A DNA stretch of 64,000 nucleotides from assembly GCA_049602155.1 (NCBI GenBank), contig JBMYRH010000022.1, positions 1 through 64,000 of the forward strand, in the 5' to 3' direction. The position numbers and the translations under genes were made by a program. This DNA comes from JBMYRH01 sp049602155 (GTDB lineage Bacteria; Myxococcota_A; UBA9042; PHBI01; JBMYRH01). The notes beneath the pieces were generated by a model. The model did not search any database and was not told the origin of the DNA. It saw only the letters and a program-made list of their open reading frames with translations. Below are positions 16,786 through 26,544 of the stretch, one piece after another; the first letter of the stretch is position 1; every line of letters begins with the position of its first letter.

Positions 16786-18135
16786 ATGAGCGAGCACCCC
16801 ACCAGCCTCCCCGAGCTGACCATAGAGCGCCTGGCGGCCCTTGATGAAGGCTTCCGGACCGACCCCATCGCGCGGTTGGTGCAAAATGCGGTCACCCAAA
16901 CGAGCGCCGACGACGTCGCGCTCAACCGCGAGGTCGTGAGTGGCACGGACACGACCTTCTCGACCCGCCTGGACGACTGGAAGGTCACGAATCAAAAGAA
17001 GTCGGGCCGCTGCTGGATGTTCGCCGCGCTGAACCTCTTGCGGGTCGGGGCGATGAAGGCGATGAACTTGAAGGAGTTCGAGTTCAGCCAAAACTACACC
17101 CTCTTCTGGGACAAGTTCGAGCGCTCGAACTACTTCCTCGAGGAGATCTTGGCGACCGCCGATCGCCACGTGGACGACCGACTGGTCGCCTTCCTTCTGG
17201 GTGAACCACTGAGCGATGGTGGCCAGTGGAATATGGCGGTCAACATCATCAAGAAGCATGGCCTCGTCCCCAAGTCCGTGATGCCTGAGACCGAGAGTTC
17301 ATCAAACACTCGGCGCATGAACACGATGCTGGTCTACAAGCTGCGCGAGGGCGCACGAGATCTCAGAGCCGCCGCTGCAGGGGGCGCCTCGGACGACAGC
17401 TTGCGTCGACAGAAGCACCAAGCGCTTGAGGGGATATGGCGCATTCTGTGCACCCACTTGGGCTCCCCACCCGCGGACTTTGATTGGCAATGGAACGACA
17501 AGGACAAGGTCTTCCACCGCGATGGGCGCCTGACACCTCAGCAATTCGCAGAGCGCTACGTCGACATCCCTCTGGATGACTACGTCTGCCTCGTGCACGA
17601 CCCGAGGCCGGAGAACCCGCGCGGTCACACCTACACTGTGCAGTCTCTCGGGAACGTGGTCGGCGGCAAGCCGGTCGTCTACCTGAACGTCGAGATCGAC
17701 GTGATGAAGGACGTGACGCGGCGCCTGCTCGAAGGCGGGACCCCCGTCTGGTTCGGCTGCGATGTTGGCAAGCAGATGCGCTCGGATCAGGGCCTATGGG
17801 ACAGCAAGATCTTGGACTTTGAGAGCCTCTACCAGACCAAGTTCGAGCTCGATAAGGCCGCGCGCCTGCACTATCACGAGACGCTAATGACCCACGCCAT
17901 GCTCTTCACCGGCGTCGACGTCGTGGACGGTCAGCCACGGCGCTGGCGCGTCGAGAACAGCTGGGGCGAGGATCGCGGCATCAAGGGCTTCTACACCATG
18001 AACGACTCGTGGTTCGACGAGTATATGTTCGAGATCGCCGCCCCAAAAGAGATGCTCCCGCCGGAGCTCCTCGCGGCCTTCAACGACACCCCGAGGGTGC
18101 TCCCCGCATGGGACCCCATGGGCTCATTGGCCTAA
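16786..18135 (+). CDS. pepC: Aminopeptidase C / bleomycin hydrolase family peptidase (C1B)
   Basis: 449 residues from the ATG at 16786, preceded by GGGAGA; a GTG at 16747 is less likely. The cysteine-protease triad is complete: Cys76 in NQKKSGRCWMFA, His370 in LMTHAMLFTGV and Asn391 in VENSWGEDRG. These blocks, the length near 450 and the absence of a signal peptide identify a cytoplasmic bleomycin hydrolase/PepC homologue, usually a homohexameric aminopeptidase that trims peptides. The C-terminus extends past the family's regulatory tail (AAFNDTPRVLPAWDPMGSLA), so the last residues may not sit in the active site as in yeast Gal6. Its stop lies 26 bp from the stop of the convergent FG-GAP gene. 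Confidence 0.93.
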   Translation: MSEHPTSLPELTIERLAALDEGFRTDPIARLVQNAVTQTSADDVALNREVVSGTDTTFSTRLDDWKVTNQKKSGRCWMFAALNLLRVGAMKAMNLKEFEFSQNYTLFWDKFERSNYFLEEILATADRHVDDRLVAFLLGEPLSDGGQWNMAVNIIKKHGLVPKSVMPETESSSNTRRMNTMLVYKLREGARDLRAAAAGGASDDSLRRQKHQALEGIWRILCTHLGSPPADFDWQWNDKDKVFHRDGRLTPQQFAERYVDIPLDDYVCLVHDPRPENPRGHTYTVQSLGNVVGGKPVVYLNVEIDVMKDVTRRLLEGGTPVWFGCDVGKQMRSDQGLWDSKILDFESLYQTKFELDKAARLHYHETLMTHAMLFTGVDVVDGQPRRWRVENSWGEDRGIKGFYTMNDSWFDEYMFEIAAPKEMLPPELLAAFNDTPRVLPAWDPMGSLA

Positions 18136-18161
18136 GCACAGCGCGCGGCGCCGAGGCTGAG

Positions 18162-20288
18162 CTAATACCAGAAGAGGCGGGGGCGCACCTTCAGGGGGAC
18201 GCCGTCGATGGTCACCTCGATGACCGTCGAGCCGGTCGCCCCGGGCGGCGGGATCTCCCATCGCATGCCCCCCTCGTGGGGTGTGCCCTCTGACGCCTCC
18301 CCGAGGCCGTAGGCGATCGTCATCGTGAGCGCTGCATCTGGGTCGATCGCGCCGTCGGGTGTCCGCGCATAGGCCTCGATGACGGCGACCTCTGAACCAG
18401 CGCTCTCGAGACGTCGACTCCACGGGCTGACCGTGATCGTCGGAGGCTCCTCGATGACGTGGAGCTGACCAGCCGCGAGGCCTGAGAGGGCTTGAACGAC
18501 CCCAGAGGGCCACGTGATCTCGACCCGCTCGGCGACCTCTGCCTCCCCCAGTCCGACAAACACCAAGGGCTCAGAGACGCCGTAGGGGTTCCCGATATGA
18601 CCGGCGACATGGACCTGTTCAGGATCTGTCAGCTTGGGCTGTACACGGACCATCGCGCCGAGCCCCAAGGGGTTGCTCGTCGTGCCCTTCAAGCGCAATG
18701 AGAGCCCTTTGCCCTGGCTGACGATGTCATTGCGATAGACCTGCGGATACTCACCCAGCCCGCCGACGCCGAGGTCTGGGTCGCCGTCATGGTCGAGGTC
18801 CCCGACGGTGAGCCCACGCCAGTCCCCCTGCATCGACAGGCCGATCTCCTCTGTCACGTCTGCGAAGCGCCAGGCGCCCTGATTCCAATGGGCCGTGACG
18901 TGTTGAGGCCCGACCTCCTTGGGGACCTTACCTCCCCCGGGGTTGGGGTCGGCCCCGTGGCTGTAGAGCACGTCGACACGGCCATCTCGGTCGAGATCGA
19001 GGAACGCGGCGCCCCAGGGGATCATGAACCGGTCGGGCGCCAAAGGCGCTGCAGGCAATATCAGGCCGTTATCCCCGATCCCAGTCCACGTCGTAGCGTT
19101 GGTCAACGGCCACTCCGCCTCGGCGCGAAACAAGACATGACGGGCATCTGTGGTGATGGTCAGGTCGAGATCACCATCGCCATCCACGTCGGCGACAGAG
19201 CCCCCCATCGGCGACGACATCGCGAGGTCGAGCGTCCCAGTCGCGCCCGCGGCCTCGATGGCCTCCAGGCGAGGCCAGCCCTCGTCATCCCTCTCGACCT
19301 CCTCATAGAAAGTGTGGGAGAGCCCGCCGCAGCTCCCGGTGGCCGCGAACGACATCATCAGCCGTGTCTCGCCTACAGGCGCCACCAAGGACGCACAGAC
19401 GTTCGCGTGGTTCACAGTCGCCGTCAGCTCAGGGTGTACGGTGTAGTGCCGGCGGCCGCTCGCCAAGACGACGAAGAGCTCCGGGCACTCAATCGAGCAA
19501 CAACCCGCGGGCTGCGCGAGGAGATCCACCAGCCCATCGTCGTCGATATCAGCCAAGGAGACGCCCTTCCACTCCAAGGTGTACTCCCCCCCTGCGGTCT
19601 CAAGGAACTTCGCCTTGCCCAAGGGTTCGCCCCCCCAGTGGATGCCCGCCGGCCCCTGCATCATGAGGTCGTCTTTGCCATCACCGTCAAAGTCCATCAG
19701 CGCCAAGGCTTGCCCCTCCGGCATAGGCACGTCCTCTGCCTTCACGAGGGCGTTGGTGCCTTCGTCCACTCGGTAGACGACGGACATCGTCGGCGACCAG
19801 GACGATGGGAGGCCTTGATAGGCTTCATCCGTGCCCGAGATGATCACCTCGTTGACGCCGTCATCGTCGAGGTCACCAAAGAGCGCAGTCGTGCGCGTGG
19901 GCAGCTCCCCGCCGCCTCCAAAAGAGACGATGAAGGGAGATGAATCCGACACACCGGTGAGGGGTGTGAACCCTGGACCGAAGCTCTCTGGGGGGACATA
20001 GACCTCGCCCAGATCAGCTGGAGGTCCCAGCGTGACATCCTCGGCTGCGTCTGACGGCTCTGTGTCCACCGCGTCCTCCACCGAGGTGGGACCTTGAGGA
20101 GGGACCCCTGCATCACTCGGATCCGAGTCAACGCCCTGAACCGCTCCCGCGTCGGTGAGGTCCACCGCCCCACCCTGCTCAACCGTGGGACTGGAGCTCT
20201 CGACGTCGCCTGAAGTCAATGGGGCTTCAGCGCAGGCCGTCATCATCATGAGGCCGCCCAAGAGCACTCGTAAGCCGCGATTGAGCAT
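18162..20288 (-). CDS. FG-GAP/VCBS repeat lipoprotein with UnbV/ASPIC domain
   Basis: 708 residues; near-perfect GGAGGTGATG ribosome-binding site 5 nt before the ATG. Lipobox MTAC (Cys19), then a ~75-residue acidic linker. At least six FG-GAP-type calcium loops follow (DLDDDGVNEV, DFDGDGKDDL, DIDDDGLVDL, DGDGDLDL, DLDRDGRVDV, DLDHDGDPDL), which predicts a seven-bladed integrin-like propeller. The ASPIC/UnbV segment around residues 545-610 contains GNPYGVSEP and EITWPSGVVQ. A final ~90 residues form a separate beta domain. Such proteins are exported and typically bind ligands or surfaces; no enzymatic site is visible. A Cys-Cys-Ser-Ile-Glu-Cys cluster lies within one blade. Confidence 0.9.
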   Translation of the reverse strand: MLNRGLRVLLGGLMMMTACAEAPLTSGDVESSSPTVEQGGAVDLTDAGAVQGVDSDPSDAGVPPQGPTSVEDAVDTEPSDAAEDVTLGPPADLGEVYVPPESFGPGFTPLTGVSDSSPFIVSFGGGGELPTRTTALFGDLDDDGVNEVIISGTDEAYQGLPSSWSPTMSVVYRVDEGTNALVKAEDVPMPEGQALALMDFDGDGKDDLMMQGPAGIHWGGEPLGKAKFLETAGGEYTLEWKGVSLADIDDDGLVDLLAQPAGCCSIECPELFVVLASGRRHYTVHPELTATVNHANVCASLVAPVGETRLMMSFAATGSCGGLSHTFYEEVERDDEGWPRLEAIEAAGATGTLDLAMSSPMGGSVADVDGDGDLDLTITTDARHVLFRAEAEWPLTNATTWTGIGDNGLILPAAPLAPDRFMIPWGAAFLDLDRDGRVDVLYSHGADPNPGGGKVPKEVGPQHVTAHWNQGAWRFADVTEEIGLSMQGDWRGLTVGDLDHDGDPDLGVGGLGEYPQVYRNDIVSQGKGLSLRLKGTTSNPLGLGAMVRVQPKLTDPEQVHVAGHIGNPYGVSEPLVFVGLGEAEVAERVEITWPSGVVQALSGLAAGQLHVIEEPPTITVSPWSRRLESAGSEVAVIEAYARTPDGAIDPDAALTMTIAYGLGEASEGTPHEGGMRWEIPPPGATGSTVIEVTIDGVPLKVRPRLFWY

Positions 20289-20447
20289 CAGCGCATCACC
20301 TCCAACCTCTCTACAGCATAGACCGGATGCCGTCGGCCGTCACAACCCGCGATGGCGTCGGGGGGCACGCTGTAGAGCGCCCGAGCGTGACAGTGATGAC
20401 CGTCGTTCTCGGCAACAGGCGCCCGACGAGGCACGCCGCGTGAACCC

Positions 20448-21233
20448 TCAGTGCACCTCATCATCCGGGGGATCGTACCCGCCGCTCACGTACACGTTCA
20501 CGACAGGCTCATCCGCACAGGCGGCCTCGCAGCTCTTGAATTGAAAGGCGACGCCCTTGACCGACTTGAAGAGGACCGCGCACTCGTGAGGCTCGGGGAT
20601 GCGCGAGAGGGTGTAGTCCCCGTGTGCGCCGATGAGCTCCCCGAGGGTGCTCCCGACGCCGGTGCCCTGCGGTGTGCGGATCTTGGCGCCAGGGTCCAAG
20701 TCCAAGATGCGGTCCTTGAGCGTCATCCGCAGGGTCAGGTCGAGCTTAGACAGACGAATGGTGCGGTAGCCGTCTTGGTCCATCAGGCCAGACATCATCA
20801 TCGCCATCTCGTCTTTACCTTCCATCGGGTCGAAGTAGAGCGCCTTGTAGGTCTTCCCTTCGAGCGCCAGGACCGAGGGTGGGACGGGCGCTCCGACGAT
20901 GATATCTCCGACGCCGCGCTCGTGAATCATCCACGAGTCCTTTCCGGTCTTTTGCGGCTCAAAAGGAGCAGGGGCGACCGGTACGACAGGCTCAGTGCAC
21001 TGAGAAGATGACGGCTTAAGGAAGGCGCTCATATCGTTCGGCGCGTCCGGATCGATGATGAGGTCGGCCCCTGACAAAGGGGGACCAGGCTGCCCCGAGA
21101 GGGCCTTCGACAACGCCTCATCCTCATCGCCGACGACCTGAGGGGACGCCACGCATCCGATGAGGCACAGCGTGAGCCCAAGGGCACACCATTGAGTCAC
21201 GTCATTCATGACCGACCAACGCACAGGTACCAT
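20448..21233 (-). CDS. Lipoprotein of unknown function
   Basis: 261 residues from the ATG at 21233, which has GGGGAT just upstream; longer and shorter starts exist at 21275 and 21209. Signal peptide with lipobox LIGC. A linker rich in Pro, Asp and Ser is followed by a ~160-residue beta-rich domain containing KIRTPQGTGVGSTLGELI and a C-terminal CEAACADEPVVNVYVSG. The block TPxGxGVGSTLxEL recurs in uncharacterised lipoproteins where it appears to define an edge of a small beta-sandwich. No catalytic motif is seen. It is co-directional with its two large lipoprotein neighbours but separated from each by more than 100 bp. Confidence 0.75.
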   Translation of the reverse strand: MVPVRWSVMNDVTQWCALGLTLCLIGCVASPQVVGDEDEALSKALSGQPGPPLSGADLIIDPDAPNDMSAFLKPSSSQCTEPVVPVAPAPFEPQKTGKDSWMIHERGVGDIIVGAPVPPSVLALEGKTYKALYFDPMEGKDEMAMMMSGLMDQDGYRTIRLSKLDLTLRMTLKDRILDLDPGAKIRTPQGTGVGSTLGELIGAHGDYTLSRIPEPHECAVLFKSVKGVAFQFKSCEAACADEPVVNVYVSGGYDPPDDEVH

Positions 21234-21353
21234 AAGTTCATCCCCACTCTGAGCGAGCGCGCGATGGGCGCGCAATATGCCGCACGGAGCTTGAACGGCG
21301 AACCCAGCGATGTCGAGCCGAAGCCCTCCAAGAAGCCCCCCGCGTACTCGCCG

Positions 21354-23357
21354 CTAAGGCGCCCGCCACCTTGGACTCCGCGGGGTGTAGTCTCCGTCGT
21401 CCTCTCCGGTGTCGCCGTCGAAGAAGTCGGCGTTAAAGTCGCTGTCCTCTGCAGCGCTCCAATCAGGGAGCCCAGCGACGTCGCCCCAGTACTCAGGCAT
21501 CAGCATCGCGCCGGTGTTCAAGTAGTGTTGGTTGTCCGTCTGGATGATCCCCGAGTCCCGCTTGTAAGGCATCTCTGGCTTGCCGTAGTTGTCGAACACC
21601 CCGTAGCGATAATCCAAGCCCCCCGCGCCTACATCGAAGCCCCCTTGAGCCGAGAAGTACTTGAAGCCTACGACGCCCTCGTGGTGCGCGGCGTACTCGT
21701 CGCCGTTCGCATCAATAAAGGCGACAAAGACCACTGCGTGACCCGTACCGCTCACTCGGTTCAGGTTCAAAAACGCCCCTGGCTGGAGGTCCTCAAAGGG
21801 CAAGATCTCCCCCATCTCAAAGTTCACCAGCGCGTCCGGCGTCCCCCAGGTCCCCAAGGCATGGTTCACCCAGATGTGCGCCTTGATGTTCTGGCTGTGC
21901 AGGCTCTTCCAAGAGCTGAGCGGCAGGTAGTCAAAGACCGACCAATCTCCGGTGTCCTCTGCGTAGAGCGTCATCGCCTGCACGATCACCTCGAGCATCC
22001 CGGCGACGCACATCGTCTTGGCCCCTCCACTTCGGTAGATGGTGCCGTAGTCCCCGTACGCGAGGTCGTGCGTCAGCGCCGCAGAGTCGTAACCTAGGAG
22101 GCCGTAGTTGGCGTAGAGGTAGTCCACGGCGGCGAGGATGTAAGGGTTGAAGTGCACAGGGTGACTCTGCCCCCGCCGACGGACAGAGAGGCTGAAGGTG
22201 TACGCCCCACTGAGGGCCACGCCATCGGCGCCCACGTAGGTGTCGACGACGAGGTAGTAGGTCCCAGGCTGAAGGATGGCATAGACGCTGCGATCACCAC
22301 GCTCGATGAGGGTGGGCCCCTCGAGGTCGCTCAAGAGGTGCAGGTCGACGTCCACGCCGTCCGGCTCAGGCGTGCGCAGGACAGCGGCGACGCGGACCTC
22401 TTCCTCGACCGTGAACCGGTAGATCACCTCTCCCCCAGACTGGTCGAGGGTATCAGGCGGATAGCTATCCAGAGCGTCAGAGTAGGCCTCCGCCGTGTCC
22501 CGCGTGTCCTCGTACCAACACGGTAACTCGAGCGCGCCGTCAGGCAGCCCCCCCACCAAGACTGGGTCCGCAAGCGTCCCGTGTGCGCGATGCGTGAGCG
22601 TCACGTTGAGGGCGTAGCTGCCGCAGCCGGTGTTGTCGGAACCGTAGGTGTCAACCACGATGAAGTAAGTGCCCGCTTCAAGGATGGCAGAGGCCTCGTA
22701 GTGTCCTCTGTCCACCAAGATGAGGGGCGCGACCGACGCGAGGATGTGGACGTCGACGTCGACCCCGGCGGGCTCTGGTGAGGCGAGCGCTGCGCGCACC
22801 TCGGTGAGTCCATCGAGGACCACCATGTAGACCACCTCTCCTCCCACTTGGGCTTGCTCTGCCGGCGGATAACTGTGGACCTCCTGGCTGATCGCTCCGC
22901 AGGTGTCACCGGTGGTCGCATAGTCACTTAATGTCGGACAGGTCGGGATGAGGATCGGCGCACCCCATGAGCCATCCTGGGGCGCACAGAGGTCACCGAC
23001 CCCATCAGCGTCGCCGTCACATTGCGCTTCGTTGGCGTCCTCGGGGCAGTTGTCGTCCACGTCCGGGACGCCATCGAGGTCTCCGTCCGACGCCACGGGC
23101 TCGGGCTCAGTCGAGACCTCGTCACCCGTCCTGTCTTCACGGTTCAGAGCATCATCACCCTGCAGCCCCGCATCGGCAGGGACTGGCTGTGTGCCCCAAT
23201 TCGGCGTCACCTCACCGCGCCTTTCCCCCTCAACGGAGGCGTGATTCACGGCGCTAGGCAAGGTCACCTCCGCTGTGTCTCCACACCCAGTCGCGATAAT
23301 GACGAGGGAGCAAAGCAACACGCCGCAACGCAGATGGGTACCACAGGGCACAGTCAT
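21354..23357 (-). CDS. Lipoprotein with TSP3 repeat, two PPC-like domains and a cysteine-hydrolase-like C-terminus
   Basis: 667 residues from the ATG at 23357 (GTGGAGGAC upstream). Lipobox ATGC, then an acidic linker. A thrombospondin-3 calcium repeat (DGDLDGVPDVDDNCP, DGDADGVGDLC) comes at about residues 90-125. Two beta domains (~150-265 and ~275-395) share GVDVD(V/L)H(I/L)L, then ILxAGTY(F/Y)(I/L)VVDTY, the pattern of bacterial pre-peptidase C-terminal domains. The last ~250 residues contain KTMCVAGM (Cys450) and SGTGHAVVFVAF (His540), as in NlpC/CHAP or papain-like hydrolases, within a segment rich in Trp and Tyr. A surface-anchored amidase or protease is the best guess; the third catalytic residue is uncertain. 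Confidence 0.8.
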   Translation of the reverse strand: MTVPCGTHLRCGVLLCSLVIIATGCGDTAEVTLPSAVNHASVEGERRGEVTPNWGTQPVPADAGLQGDDALNREDRTGDEVSTEPEPVASDGDLDGVPDVDDNCPEDANEAQCDGDADGVGDLCAPQDGSWGAPILIPTCPTLSDYATTGDTCGAISQEVHSYPPAEQAQVGGEVVYMVVLDGLTEVRAALASPEPAGVDVDVHILASVAPLILVDRGHYEASAILEAGTYFIVVDTYGSDNTGCGSYALNVTLTHRAHGTLADPVLVGGLPDGALELPCWYEDTRDTAEAYSDALDSYPPDTLDQSGGEVIYRFTVEEEVRVAAVLRTPEPDGVDVDLHLLSDLEGPTLIERGDRSVYAILQPGTYYLVVDTYVGADGVALSGAYTFSLSVRRRGQSHPVHFNPYILAAVDYLYANYGLLGYDSAALTHDLAYGDYGTIYRSGGAKTMCVAGMLEVIVQAMTLYAEDTGDWSVFDYLPLSSWKSLHSQNIKAHIWVNHALGTWGTPDALVNFEMGEILPFEDLQPGAFLNLNRVSGTGHAVVFVAFIDANGDEYAAHHEGVVGFKYFSAQGGFDVGAGGLDYRYGVFDNYGKPEMPYKRDSGIIQTDNQHYLNTGAMLMPEYWGDVAGLPDWSAAEDSDFNADFFDGDTGEDDGDYTPRSPRWRAP

Positions 23358-23641
23358 AGGGTCCTCCACGAGATGTGGGAGAGGGGGACCGACCGAAGCG
23401 GAGTGTACAGATACGGTCGTCACGAGTCACTCAGAGATCACGGATCTGCGTACGTGACGTCCCGCGCCACAGATCCCTGCACCCAGCGGGGGGGCTTGGA
23501 TTACCTCACTGGCACAGTTGAAGCCCGTGCTCCGCGTGCACTTGGTTCATTGACAAAGCGCTCTCAAACATGCGACGTGCCGGGCGAAAAGGACACATTG
23601 CTGCCCTTGTTCAGACCACGATACCTCTCCCTGGAAGCACG

Positions 23642-24855
23642 ATGAAAATCTCAGCAATCGCCTTGTCACTGGTCATGCTCTTCACCCTCGGCGGCTGCGG
23701 CTCAGAGCCTGGCCCGTTGACCTGCACGTTCAGCATTGAGGTCGCGACCACGAACTACAACTCCTGCATCGAGACACAGGTGATCTATACGGCAGAGTCA
23801 GGGGTGACCTATTGCCCAGACACAAGCGCTAGCGCGACGGCGTCCTGCCAGTCACGCATCTCAGGCTACGACACGCTCGACGAGCCGACGTGCGTCATAG
23901 GCGAGAGCTGTGACCCTGAGAGCTACACGAGCATGTGCGTCTCAGAGATGTCAGACGCTGGGGGGGCGCGCGCGACCATGACCACCTACCGCTCTGCGAT
24001 CAGCTGCCTCAGCGCAGAGGATTTGTGCTCGTCGGTCGACACCTTCACTTGCTTGGAGGGAGACGACGAATCGATGAGCCGCGCAAGCGACGCTGAGAGC
24101 CAAAGTGACGCAGGGAGCGCCGATGAGCTGACGCGAGGTGACGCTGGAGGCGATGAAGCCGGCCCAACCGACAGCGCAGAGCCCACCGACCCAGAGCCCA
24201 CCGACCCGGAGCCCACCGACCCAGAGCCCACCGACCCAGAGCCCACCGACCCAGAGCCCACGGGNNNNNNNNNNNNNNNNNNNNNNNNNNNNNNNNNNNN
24301 NNNNNNNNNNNNNNNNNNNNNNNNNNNNNNNNNNNNNNNNNNNNNNNNNNNNNNNNNNNCCCAGAGCCCACCGACCCAGAGCCCACCGACCCAGAGCCCA
24401 CCGACCCAGAGCCCACGGGCGCGAACTGCAACGAAACGTACACATGCGTGGCCAATTGCGGGCCTGATCAGACCTGCGTCTCGGCCTGCGTCGAGGCTGG
24501 CTCTACCGAAGCTCAAGGACTGTTCAACGCGTTTATCATGTGTCAGCAGAACCAGAGCTGCGCCGACGCTTTTTGCATCGCCACCCACTGCTCTACCGAG
24601 GGCGCATCATGCTTCTACGAGACCTCCGGCGACGGCACCTGCTCGAGCTTTTTCGAGTGCTCCCAGGCCTGCATGACCGGCGACAGCGCCTGCATCGAGG
24701 CCTGTGTGGCCCAAACGAGCGCTGAGGGGCAGGCACAGCTATTGGCAATCAACATCTGCGTGGGTGCCGAGTGCCCCCAATCAGATCCAGATTGCGTCAA
24801 CGCCTCGGTCTCCGAGGGTGGCATGTGCAAAGCCTTCTGGGACGCGTGCATGTAG
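23642..24855 (+). CDS. Cys-rich lipoprotein with PTDPE tandem repeat; interrupted by assembly gap
   Basis: Starts at the ATG at 23642; lipobox LGGC (Cys20). Residues ~28-140 form a Cys-rich domain (six or more Cys), followed by an acidic linker and tandem PTDPE repeats that run into the N gap. After the gap the same repeat continues and leads to two copies of a Cys-rich module (about C-x5-C-x3-C-x5-C-x3-C-x18-C). The post-gap frame is shifted by one relative to the pre-gap frame, so the N count cannot be right; the two halves otherwise form one gene. No enzymatic motif is seen. The same Cys module recurs in the lipoprotein at 44573-46186. Confidence 0.75.
24179..24419 (+). repeat. 15-bp tandem repeat (GAGCCCACCGACCCA) split by a 95-N gap
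   Basis: About six units lie left of the gap and four right of it, encoding EPTDP. Bases 24265-24359 are N. Both flanks end with the same GAGCCCACGGG (24254-24264 and 24409-24419), which marks the exit from the repeat. Confidence 0.95.
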
Positions 24856-24955
24856 CACACCACAAGGCCCACCTGGGGGCCCGTTGGCGCGGATCGGTCA
24901 ACGGCCTACGGGGCACCCCGCGCGTGAAGTTGTGTCCCCAGCCCGGCTGCGTTAG

Positions 24956-25942
24956 ATGGCTCCTGTGACACACGCCACCGAATGGACCCCGCTCGACCCG
25001 ATTGAGGACAGCCCAGTCTTTCACTGGTTTGTCGTCGTCATCCTATGCGCCTGCCTTTGGTTCAGCCTCGACGGCCCCTGGTGGGCACAGGCGGCCGTCG
25101 GGTTCTTCTTGTTGCGGGTGCTCTCCTGGCACACCGCTTTCACGACGAGAACCACCGTCAAGCCGGCTGAGCGCATCATCGAGATGGTGCAGCTCACGCC
25201 CATCGGCCGCCGAAGGATCGCCCTCGGCTTCGACGCCATCTCCGAGGTCCGCATCCAGACCAAAGCCTGGGGGGATTACAACTCCCGTCAGCTGCGCGGG
25301 ACGCTGATGCTGTGCACCCTCAACCGACGCTTTAATGTCATCTACTCAAGCCGAGACGCGCGCAGGCTGACGCAGTTGGCAGATGAACTTCGCGACGCGA
25401 TCGGCTTGCTCCCCTCCTTCAAAGAGGTCCCGCCGCTAGAGTCCCCCAAGGCGTTGACGGAGGCGCAAGTCGAGGCGCTCCAGCTGCTTTGCCAGGACGC
25501 GATCGACTCGGATCGCATCCTGGGCCCTGACGACGTGTCCGATGAGTTACGAGAGACCATCGCGACGCACACTGGGATGCCCACCACCGAGGCGCTCTGG
25601 TGCTTCGTGGACACCGCGATGGCCTTAAAGGGGCGCTATGGCCTGGCGATCGGCGCCCATGGACTCTACTGGGCCAACGATAAGGATCTCAAAGAGCACA
25701 CCAAGATCTCGCGCCTCTCCTGGGACGACATCGGCGCGCACACCTTCGCAGTCGACCCGGCCGACTCGGACATCATGGTGGGCACCACGAGCCAGATTGG
25801 GAGCGGCGTCTTCTGGGGACACGAGCGCATCCTCACCCTCCTCTGCGCGCTTCAGGAGATCGTGACCTCGCGACGCGAATGTCCCGAGGAAGCCGGCGAT
25901 GACGCGACCGATGAGCGTGACACTCCGCCATGGCTGGCCTGA
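24956..25942 (+). CDS. Membrane protein with two N-terminal helices, function unknown
   Basis: 328 residues from the ATG at 24956; no clear ribosome-binding site. Two hydrophobic helices (about residues 23-38 and 43-60) are followed by a soluble cytoplasmic part. The stretch KPAERIIEMVQLTPIGRRRIALGFDAISEVRI resembles the strand pattern of bacterial PH-like membrane domains, where a hairpin anchor precedes the beta fold. A helical middle (~165-230) leads to a second PH-like segment (RYGLAIGAHGLYWANDKDLKEHTKISRLSWDDIG broken by helices). The C-terminus is acidic. I recognise no named family. It overlaps no neighbour and is followed 173 bp later by a STAS-like gene. Confidence 0.65.
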   Translation: MAPVTHATEWTPLDPIEDSPVFHWFVVVILCACLWFSLDGPWWAQAAVGFFLLRVLSWHTAFTTRTTVKPAERIIEMVQLTPIGRRRIALGFDAISEVRIQTKAWGDYNSRQLRGTLMLCTLNRRFNVIYSSRDARRLTQLADELRDAIGLLPSFKEVPPLESPKALTEAQVEALQLLCQDAIDSDRILGPDDVSDELRETIATHTGMPTTEALWCFVDTAMALKGRYGLAIGAHGLYWANDKDLKEHTKISRLSWDDIGAHTFAVDPADSDIMVGTTSQIGSGVFWGHERILTLLCALQEIVTSRRECPEEAGDDATDERDTPPWLA

Positions 25943-26115
25943 AAAACGCCCTTTCACGCGGGTCATCGGGTGAAGGCGTGCCACCCAGAGGGGGCATGCC
26001 CCCCCCTGACTTGAGCGTCGCGGCGGCGCACGATTGCAATCCACCCACGCTGCTTACTACTCTCTCGGTACCACTGTTCGACAGCATGCATGGTAATTTG
26101 AGGTGGAAACGACAC

Positions 26116-26544
26116 ATGAGCGTTGAAGCGAACATCGGACGAGGCGACAGCGCCATTGCAGAGGTAATCGAGAGCAGCAATTGCACGACTTGGATGGGTA
26201 AAGACCGGATCATCTGGATCAAGATCAAGCCGGTAAATCACCACAACCTAGACGACGCAAAGGGCCTCGTTGACGCCCATAACCGCCTCGCAGAGGGGAC
26301 GCCATGCCGCATCATCTGCGACATGCGGCACGCGACTATGGGAGCCGACGCCGAGGCCCGTCGATACTACGTCGGTCCTGAGGCTTCGAAGCTCAAGATC
26401 GCGATGGCGATGGTCGTCACGTCCCGCATGCAGCGCTTCGTGGGGACGCTCTTCTTACGCTTCAGTCGCCCGCCTTACCCGATGAAGCTCTTTCAAGAGC
26501 CTGCGGACGCGATCGCCTGGCTTGAGACCTACCCTGCGTCGTAG
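26116..26544 (+). CDS. DUF7793/STAS-like small protein
   Basis: 142 residues from the ATG at 26116, preceded by GAGGTGG at about 9 nt; an in-frame ATG at 26086 would add ten residues. The pattern DAKGLVDAHNRLAEGTPCR, IICDMRHATMGADAEARRYY, then GPEASKLKIAMAMVVTSRM with RPPYPMKLF and AIAWLE matches the DUF7793 group of SpoIIAA/STAS-like alpha-beta proteins. These usually bear no enzymatic residues and are thought to act in regulation or protein interaction. It is cytoplasmic. Neighbours do not suggest a pathway. Confidence 0.7.
   Translation: MSVEANIGRGDSAIAEVIESSNCTTWMGKDRIIWIKIKPVNHHNLDDAKGLVDAHNRLAEGTPCRIICDMRHATMGADAEARRYYVGPEASKLKIAMAMVVTSRMQRFVGTLFLRFSRPPYPMKLFQEPADAIAWLETYPAS

Noticed and set aside
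24179..24419. Regular repeat that could suggest CRISPR
   Set aside because: The 15-bp units are contiguous with no spacers and are translated in frame as PTDPE.
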